Under the pieces are notes generated by a model. That model did no database searches. It saw nothing but the letters and a program-made list of their open reading frames with translations, and was not told the origin of the DNA. Positions 47,928-53,704 of a stretch of 53,704 nucleotides of DNA are shown here, one piece after another. Within the stretch, counting starts at the first letter, position 1; each line of letters opens with the position of its first letter. The DNA lies in contig WQSW01000008.1 of the NCBI GenBank assembly GCA_009787695.1, positions 2,040 to 55,743 of the forward strand. The letters are read 5' to 3'. A program made the position numbers and the translations under genes. The DNA is from Treponema sp. (lineage in GTDB: Bacteria; Spirochaetota; Spirochaetia; Treponematales; Breznakiellaceae).

Positions 47928-50708
47928 GTGAAACAAAAATCAATATTTCTCAAAATAAGAAAATATACAGGGCTTATTGTTGCTATCGTAGTAGTATCGT
48001 TTACTGCGATTATGGGAGTAGGATTGTATGTCTTAAGAGAAAATGTAGTAAGTACAAGCACATTTTTGGGACGCACAGCAGTAACCGAAGCAAAACATGC
48101 AATGTTAAAACATATTAAAGACTATGATTCTATCGAAGCAGAGGAAATAATAACTACAACATTTGATATAGAACAAGATATTAATAATTTAACAAAATCA
48201 ATAATAGAAGCTATTAATTTAGTGTTTGTTACTATTATTATAATTTCGCTGATCGTAATCGGTATTGTTATTATTTCTGTCTATTTTATTTCCAAACGGC
48301 TTGCAAAAAGCATAACACAGCCTATTCAGAAATTAACAGACGGTGCAGAATTAATTAGCAGCGGAAAGATAGATCATATTTTAGAAGTTAATACCGGAAA
48401 CGAAATGGATAAACTGGCAGCAACTTTTAATACAATGATCTTAAGTTTAAAAGAATTGTCTGCCGAAAAAAATAAAGCGGTTGAAGAAAAAGAATCGTTG
48501 GTTATCTTTGAAAATATATTAAACGGATTAGATGTAATGATATACATTACAGATCCTAAAACAAGTAAGATTCTCTTTATGAATAAAAATATGAGAATAC
48601 ATTACAACATAACAGGTGATTGTGTCGGAGAATTATGTTATGAAATTTTACAAAAAGATTTTACCGAAAGATGCAGTTTCTGTCCTTGTTTTAAATTGGA
48701 TATAGACCCTTATAGAGCGATCATATGGGAAGAACACAGCTCCTTAACAAAACGTATTTACCGGAATATAGACAGATATATAAGATGGCCTAACGGACAG
48801 ATGGTTCATATGCAGAATTCTGTTGATATGACAGAACTAATAGAAGCAAAAGAATATGCTGAACAATCAAGCCGTTATAAAAGCGCGTTTTTAGCAACAA
48901 TGAGCCATGAGATTCGCACTCCCATGAACTCTATACTTGGCATTGCAGAAATACAATTACAAAATACAAATCTTTCCGAAGAAGCAGAAGAAGCGTTCGA
49001 AAAAATACATGAATCCGGTGATATGCTGCTTAACATTATTAACGACATCCTCGATCTTTCAAAAATTGAAGCAGGTAAAATGGAATTGACTGTTGCCAAG
49101 TATGATATTCCCAGCTTGATTAATGATACAGCGCAATTAAATTGTTTGCGTTATGAAAGCAAAGCGATACTTTTTAATCTTCAGGTAGAAGAAAACACGC
49201 CTCTTGAATTATACGGCGACGAACTTCGTATCAAACAAGTTTTGAATAACGTACTTTCCAATGCATTTAAATATACGGAAGAAGGAGAAATTGTTTTTAC
49301 AGTTTTCTCTGAACCTGCAGACTTAAATAGTTCGGATAACGATGATGAAATAACAATTGTTTTTTGCATAAGCGATACCGGCAGAGGTATGACGCAAGAT
49401 CAAATAGATCAATTATTTGATGAATATTCGCGTTTTAACACAGAAGCAAACAGAACAACAGAGGGCGCCGGATTAGGAATGAACATTGCAAAACGCCTGA
49501 TTGATTCGATGGACGGAAGCATTACTGTAGAAAGCGAATGTGAAAAAGGTTCTGTGTTCACTGTGCGTATACCGCAAAAAAAAGCAAGCGATGATGTATG
49601 CGGAAAAGAATTGATTGAAAAATTAAAAAATTTCCGTTATCAAAAATCATCGATAACAAAAAAGACGCAGTTCTTGCGTGAATATATGCCGTATGGCAGT
49701 GTTTTTGTAGTAGACGATGTAGAATCAAATATTTATGTTATTAAGGGAATGTTGCTGCCGTATGGTTTAAAAATAGATGTAGTAAGAAATGCGTTTGATG
49801 CAATTGATAAAATTAAAGCCGGCAGCGAATACGATATTATTTTTATGGATCACATGATGCCGAAAATGGACGGAATGGAGGCTACAAAAATAATACGCAA
49901 AATGGGTTATAAACATGCTATTGTTGCATTGACAGCGAACGCTTTATTAGGACGGGCAGAAATGTTTCTGCAAAACGGTTTTGACGGTTTTATTTCAAAG
50001 CCGATAGATTCACGGGAATTAAATCTATTGTTAAACGAGTTTATAAAAAATAAAAAACCGCCCGAAGTAGTAGAAGCGGCACGTCAGGAACAAAGAGAAA
50101 AACAAAATAAAAATATCGTTGTACAGCATACGAATGCTTTTGAAAAAGAGGCATTTTTTATTCAAGATGCAGAGAATGTGCTTCTTGTGCTGGAAGGTTT
50201 CGGCGATAAATTACTTGAGCTTGATAATAAAGAATTAAAATCCTATATAACCGCTGTTCATGGAATGAAAAGCGCTCTGGCAAATATTGGTGAAAAAGAT
50301 TTATCCGACGTTGCACTTAAATTAGAAAAAGAGGGAGAGAAAAATAATTTAAAATATCTTTCAACGGAAACTCCCGGTTTTATTAATGCACTGAAAGGAT
50401 TGATAGAAAAATACAGAATTGTTGATGATGAAGAAGAACACATTATAGAAATATCCAGCGAGGACGCTGTTTATTTACGTGAAAGATTAACTCAAATAAA
50501 AACAGCTTGCCAATCATTTGATAAAAACGGCGCAAAAGCAGCATTGGAAGATTTAAAAAAGAAAGAATGGCCCAAGCACATAAATGGCGTTATTCATAAC
50601 ATAGCAATGCATATTTTGCACAGCGCATTCAAAAAAGCTGCCGCTCTTGCAGAAAATTTTACATCAAGGGCTTCTCCTATTCGCGGGCATCATCAGGACG
50701 GCTGGTAA
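47928..50708 (+). CDS. Hybrid histidine kinase 3: HAMP, Cys-PAS, kinase, REC, HPt-like
   Basis: A 926-aa protein starting at GTG (GGCGGG upstream). Two membrane helices (about residues 14-36 and 102-124) enclose a short periplasmic loop of about 65 residues. HAMP (about 125-180; QPIQKLTDGAELISSGKID) is followed by a PAS domain with the motif CSFCPCF (about residues 200-310) homologous to the second PAS of kinase 1. Next are HisKA with SHEIRTPMNSIL, HATPase with a G-box GAGLGM, REC (VVDDVESNIY, FMDHMMPKMDG, SKP), the HPt-like AVHGMKSALANIG and the common C-terminal domain. The HAMP suggests a transmembrane signal relay. Confidence 0.93.
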   Translation: MKQKSIFLKIRKYTGLIVAIVVVSFTAIMGVGLYVLRENVVSTSTFLGRTAVTEAKHAMLKHIKDYDSIEAEEIITTTFDIEQDINNLTKSIIEAINLVFVTIIIISLIVIGIVIISVYFISKRLAKSITQPIQKLTDGAELISSGKIDHILEVNTGNEMDKLAATFNTMILSLKELSAEKNKAVEEKESLVIFENILNGLDVMIYITDPKTSKILFMNKNMRIHYNITGDCVGELCYEILQKDFTERCSFCPCFKLDIDPYRAIIWEEHSSLTKRIYRNIDRYIRWPNGQMVHMQNSVDMTELIEAKEYAEQSSRYKSAFLATMSHEIRTPMNSILGIAEIQLQNTNLSEEAEEAFEKIHESGDMLLNIINDILDLSKIEAGKMELTVAKYDIPSLINDTAQLNCLRYESKAILFNLQVEENTPLELYGDELRIKQVLNNVLSNAFKYTEEGEIVFTVFSEPADLNSSDNDDEITIVFCISDTGRGMTQDQIDQLFDEYSRFNTEANRTTEGAGLGMNIAKRLIDSMDGSITVESECEKGSVFTVRIPQKKASDDVCGKELIEKLKNFRYQKSSITKKTQFLREYMPYGSVFVVDDVESNIYVIKGMLLPYGLKIDVVRNAFDAIDKIKAGSEYDIIFMDHMMPKMDGMEATKIIRKMGYKHAIVALTANALLGRAEMFLQNGFDGFISKPIDSRELNLLLNEFIKNKKPPEVVEAARQEQREKQNKNIVVQHTNAFEKEAFFIQDAENVLLVLEGFGDKLLELDNKELKSYITAVHGMKSALANIGEKDLSDVALKLEKEGEKNNLKYLSTETPGFINALKGLIEKYRIVDDEEEHIIEISSEDAVYLRERLTQIKTACQSFDKNGAKAALEDLKKKEWPKHINGVIHNIAMHILHSAFKKAAALAENFTSRASPIRGHHQDGW

Positions 50709-50711
50709 AAT

Positions 50712-52910
50712 TTATTTTTCAAAAATAGATTTTTTAATTCTGCGTAAGAGGCTGATTTTAGCAAGCGGTATTCGTAAAAGTTCTTTTTGTTTTCCGTCGT
50801 TTTCTCCGTCCGGAACAACAATCAAGAAAAGTTCATTTCCTTCTTTCTCAAGAGCTTTTGGTATTCCAAATATTTTTTCTTCGTCCGTTTTGCTTCCTGC
50901 TTCTTGCTTCGCGGCACCGGAAGTGTCGTTTTTTCGAGGCCAAATAATCTCAACAGGAGATTTTTGAATTATCGCTTGTTTTGCAATATTTTGTTTTCCC
51001 GAATAATCCATGTGCCGCGCTTCAATTTTCTCGTAACGGATATCCGTTTCTTTTAACTGCATTTCGCAAACTACAAGCCGTCTGTCTATCCTTGCGGAAA
51101 GTTCTTTTCTTTCAGAATCACTTATTGGTAATTTTTTTAATATAGCGTGAAATTCCGCCCCCGCAGTTTTTGCTGCGCCCGATGCTTTAGCTGTACCTGT
51201 TGTATTTGCTGTTTCATCAGTTAGGAAAATATCTTTAATTGAAATAATAGAAGGCGAAGGGAAATTTTTAAATGATGATGTAAAAAGAGAATTTGCTTCA
51301 TTGTTCCGTATAAAAACAGTTTTCTGTTTACGCTGTTTTAACTGTGCAATAATATCAATGCCTGCATTACGAAGCGCTTCTGCCGCATTTTCATTTGAGC
51401 TTTCGTCAAGTAAATATAAACCGGGCGCTAATGTTTCAATAATAAGTTCAGAAAGAGGCATTGTCTCTGTTAAATAACGGTGTTCCTCTGAAAGTTTTAA
51501 AATAACACCTTTTTTTAATGAAACTTCTCCGTATCGTTTTTCCCAATCTTTTAAATTCCAGATTAAAGTTTCATCTGCTTTCTTGCAGGATAACTTATTT
51601 AATAACGAAATAATTTCTTCTGAGTTAATATTGTTGTTAAATGCGCGGAGAACTGAATCTCTGTCTAGTTCAAATCTGGAAATTGTGCCGTATTCTTTAA
51701 TATTCATAAAAGAAGAAAGACTGATTGCATCACAAAAACTAATTTCCGGATAGACCAGAATTGAAATATTAGAATCAAATGCTATCAATGCTTTTTCATT
51801 ATCATGTTCAGCGTGTTTTTTTTCTTGAGTGTTTGCAATGGAAAATATTTTTTTGCCTTTTTCTGCATTCGGCGTTGTGTTTATAATCAAACCTGTATGT
51901 TCCATTGCCTCAGCCAGTGCGGATGAATTAATGTTAAATCCATTGCGCGTATCTAAAGCGGTTTGCGTTTTAATAATTTCTAATATTTTTTTTAGAGTTG
52001 ATTCAGGATATTGATAATCTGTTTTTAATGTATCAATGAAACTGTGAATCCAATTAATTATTTCTCTGATTTTATTTTTATAAAGAGGCGGTAATATCTG
52101 TGTATGATTTACAGAATAAAGTGAATAACTCTCTTTATAAATTGCCAATGATGCTGCGTAATATTCTTTTCTTTCGCGTATTGATAATGAATTAAATTCG
52201 TTCAAATGTTTCATATCGCAGACTAAATTTTCATTATCAATGTAAAATAAACCTAAAACAAGCAAACCGCCTATGATATTGTTTAAGTTAATTTCCTGAA
52301 AGCAAGTTTTACCGGCTTCTATTACACGTTTTCTGATACCTTCCGCTTTATAAAAAGGCTGCCACTGAGATGCGAAAGATAAAATTCCTGCTAAGACAAG
52401 ATCGTTAAAAATTATTTTGGTGCTGCATAATAATTCTTTTTCCGCAGATGAATTAAAAAAAGGGAAGAGCATAGAAGTGTTTTTTGTAAAAGGAAAAAGA
52501 ACAGTTTTTAAAACGGGATTTAATGCAAGACGGTTACAAACAGGGTTAGATTTATCTTCGATAAAACGATAAATTAAAAAGCGCTCTTCCATATTTACAA
52601 TTAAATCCTGAAGTTCAGCATTGCTGAAATCATTAGAGAAAAAGTTTTCCAGTTGTCCGGGAGAAGGTTCGCCGAAAAGTGCAACAGCAGTTATTATTTT
52701 TGAATCATTTTCATCGATGTAAGCAGAAATTGTTTTTTGTATATCTTCGCGTAACAAGAAGTGTTCAAGGTCATTTAAAAGCTGTTGTTTATTAAAAGGT
52801 GTTTTTATTTTTCCGAAAACACTGCGTAATAATTCAAAGAAAGAATTATCCGGCATTGAAATACATGCGGATTTCCAAAAACTTACAGGACGGAAAACTT
52901 TATCTTTCAT
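50712..52910 (-). CDS. Helicase-associated protein, partner of XPB helicase
   Basis: A 732-aa cytosolic protein. Residues 370-500 follow the PF13625-type pattern: ILVYPEISFCDAISLSSFMN, GTISRFELDRDSVLRAF, NSEEIISLLNKLS and LIWNLKDWEKRYGEVSLKKG. This is the family of the conserved protein encoded beside ercc3/XPB in mycobacteria (Rv0862c beside Rv0861c). The N-terminal third is helical with no motor motifs, and the C-terminal part has a low-complexity Ala/Thr stretch (near 51150-51200). The start overlaps the XPB stop by 4 nt (ATGA), so the two are translated together and probably form a DNA-repair complex. It is convergent with kinase 3 (3 nt between stops). Confidence 0.85.
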   Translation of the reverse strand: MKDKVFRPVSFWKSACISMPDNSFFELLRSVFGKIKTPFNKQQLLNDLEHFLLREDIQKTISAYIDENDSKIITAVALFGEPSPGQLENFFSNDFSNAELQDLIVNMEERFLIYRFIEDKSNPVCNRLALNPVLKTVLFPFTKNTSMLFPFFNSSAEKELLCSTKIIFNDLVLAGILSFASQWQPFYKAEGIRKRVIEAGKTCFQEINLNNIIGGLLVLGLFYIDNENLVCDMKHLNEFNSLSIRERKEYYAASLAIYKESYSLYSVNHTQILPPLYKNKIREIINWIHSFIDTLKTDYQYPESTLKKILEIIKTQTALDTRNGFNINSSALAEAMEHTGLIINTTPNAEKGKKIFSIANTQEKKHAEHDNEKALIAFDSNISILVYPEISFCDAISLSSFMNIKEYGTISRFELDRDSVLRAFNNNINSEEIISLLNKLSCKKADETLIWNLKDWEKRYGEVSLKKGVILKLSEEHRYLTETMPLSELIIETLAPGLYLLDESSNENAAEALRNAGIDIIAQLKQRKQKTVFIRNNEANSLFTSSFKNFPSPSIISIKDIFLTDETANTTGTAKASGAAKTAGAEFHAILKKLPISDSERKELSARIDRRLVVCEMQLKETDIRYEKIEARHMDYSGKQNIAKQAIIQKSPVEIIWPRKNDTSGAAKQEAGSKTDEEKIFGIPKALEKEGNELFLIVVPDGENDGKQKELLRIPLAKISLLRRIKKSIFEK

Positions 52911-53704
52911 TTATCTGCCGCCCATCTTTGAATAGTATATTTATAACCTTGTTCTGTTAAAAACTTTTGACGGTTAGCCGCAAATTCTTCTTCTGCGGTG
53001 TAACCTGAAACTAACGAAAAAAACCATGCGTTTCGCCCTTTGGGTCTTAGAATCCTTCCAAGCCTTTGCGCTTCTTCTTGTCTTGATCCGAAAGAACCTG
53101 AAACCTGAACAGCCATGCTGGCATCAGGAAGATCAATTGCAAAATTCGCTACTTTAGAAACTACAATGACGCGAACTTCTTTTTGTTTGAAACTTTTATA
53201 AATACGTTCTCTTTCTGCGTTCGGAGTTTTTCCTGTAATGATAGGCGCATTAAGAAGTTTAGAAAGTGAATTTAACTGTGTAAGATATTGACCAATAATT
53301 AAAATTTGATCTTCAGGATGATTTTCTATTAATTGCAAAACAACATTTTCTTTTAATGGATTTTCTGCGGCTATCCTGTATTTGTCTCTTATTTTTGCAG
53401 TTGCATAAGGAATTTTTAATTGCTGAGGTAAATCCAGTCTAATCTCTGTACAAATTGCTTCCGCAATCCAACCTTGAGTTTCAAGATTTTTCCAAGGTAC
53501 ATCATATCGTTTAGGACCGACAAGACTGAAAACCGCATCTTCTTCTCTGTCTTCGCGGATTAAAGTCGCTGTCAATCCAAGCCTTCTGATTGCCTGAAGT
53601 TCTGCTGTTACGCGAAATACAGGAGCAGGCAGCAGATGAACTTCATCATAAATGACAAGCCCCCACGCTCTTTCACGAAATAATCTGAAGTGAGGAAATT
53701 CTCC
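52907..53704 (-). CDS. XPB/ERCC3-type DNA helicase, C-terminal part (5' end outside the window)
   Basis: The frame is open to the window edge; 266 residues are visible, and the ATG-like TTG at 53575 is internal. At the beginning are the DEVH box (WGLVIYDEVHLLPAPVFR) and motif III (RRLGLTAT). Next is GPKRYDVPWK, and the C-terminal lobe follows with QILIIGQYLTQL, VIVVSKVANFAIDLPDASMAVQVSG, and motif VI GSRQEEAQRLGRILRPK. These are the signatures of bacterial XPB, a 3'-5' DNA-unwinding helicase of nucleotide-excision repair. It is the first gene of the pair with the helicase-associated protein. Family certain; role in this organism inferred. Confidence 0.93.
   Translation of the reverse strand, partial: GEFPHFRLFRERAWGLVIYDEVHLLPAPVFRVTAELQAIRRLGLTATLIREDREEDAVFSLVGPKRYDVPWKNLETQGWIAEAICTEIRLDLPQQLKIPYATAKIRDKYRIAAENPLKENVVLQLIENHPEDQILIIGQYLTQLNSLSKLLNAPIITGKTPNAERERIYKSFKQKEVRVIVVSKVANFAIDLPDASMAVQVSGSFGSRQEEAQRLGRILRPKGRNAWFFSLVSGYTAEEEFAANRQKFLTEQGYKYTIQRWAADK

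Noticed and set aside
1-53704. CRISPR arrays, tRNA or rRNA genes, insertion sequences
   Set aside because: Nothing with the needed repeat-spacer pattern, cloverleaf or transposase motif was seen by eye; a tRNAscan/Infernal search would be decisive.

Overview
The window looks like a chromosomal piece of a spirochaete of the Treponema type, probably a gut-associated one. This rests on several things. The rpmH-rnpA-yidD-yidC-jag run carries spirochaete-like proteins. The serine hydroxymethyltransferase is long (502 aa). There is an XPB-type helicase with a partner protein, an HD/HD-GYP signalling repertoire, lipoproteins whose signal peptides end in a Cys-Asp-Asn-Gly pattern, and a GH10-family glycosidase. 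The DNA is AT-rich. No tRNA, rRNA, CRISPR array or intact insertion sequence was seen. The assignment is inference from protein style, not from a database search.

Layout. 1-9.9 kb holds mostly housekeeping genes: a corA tail, a PflX-type radical SAM protein, DJ-1, DksA/TraR, a lipid kinase, leuS, a divergent GH10 protein, a small membrane protein and a Nif3-type protein. 9.9-21.4 kb holds lspA, a leucyl/phenylalanyl-transferase homologue, two predicted outer-membrane barrels (one with a G10 tract inside its coding sequence), the rpmH-rnpA-yidD-yidC-jag operon, a DHH phosphoesterase, an HD-domain protein and glyA. 21.4-31.3 kb is accessory: two XRE regulators, two surface lipoproteins (one of 1030 aa built from two tandem beta-helix-like modules with AGIGGG repeats), uvrB, an orphan Phd/YefM antitoxin and a cluster of very small secreted or lipoprotein genes. 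31.4-38.6 kb holds an unrecognised cytosolic protein, a membrane sensor-like protein with a long acidic repeat tail, a LysM-M23 peptidase, a bifunctional-nuclease-family protein, a polyprenyl synthase and rlmE. 39.4-50.7 kb is a signalling island: a REC-HD-GYP protein followed by three paralogous hybrid histidine kinases. 50.7 kb to the end is an XPB helicase (truncated by the window edge) and its helicase-associated partner.

How the genes work together. The signalling island looks like one phosphorelay. Each of three differently equipped kinases carries its own REC and HPt-like domain, and the stand-alone REC-HD-GYP protein encoded just upstream is the likely shared output, probably c-di-GMP hydrolysis. 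The yidC-jag operon and lspA serve membrane-protein insertion and lipoprotein maturation.

Most notable observations. (1) A recurrent gene-start layout: a sigma70-like -10 box ends 5-8 nt before the start codon with no Shine-Dalgarno, at leuS, nif3, glyA, the HD gene, the M23 gene, polyprenyl synthase, rlmE, the 38678 gene and the lipid kinase. This implies leaderless transcripts, including a divergent pair whose start codons are 21 nt apart. (2) rnpA has no ATG, GTG or TTG that would include its conserved N-terminus. (3) There is a G10 contingency tract in an outer-membrane protein gene. (4) The three hybrid kinases are mosaic and share an unexplained C-terminal domain. (5) The GH10 protein has altered active-site motifs and no signal peptide.
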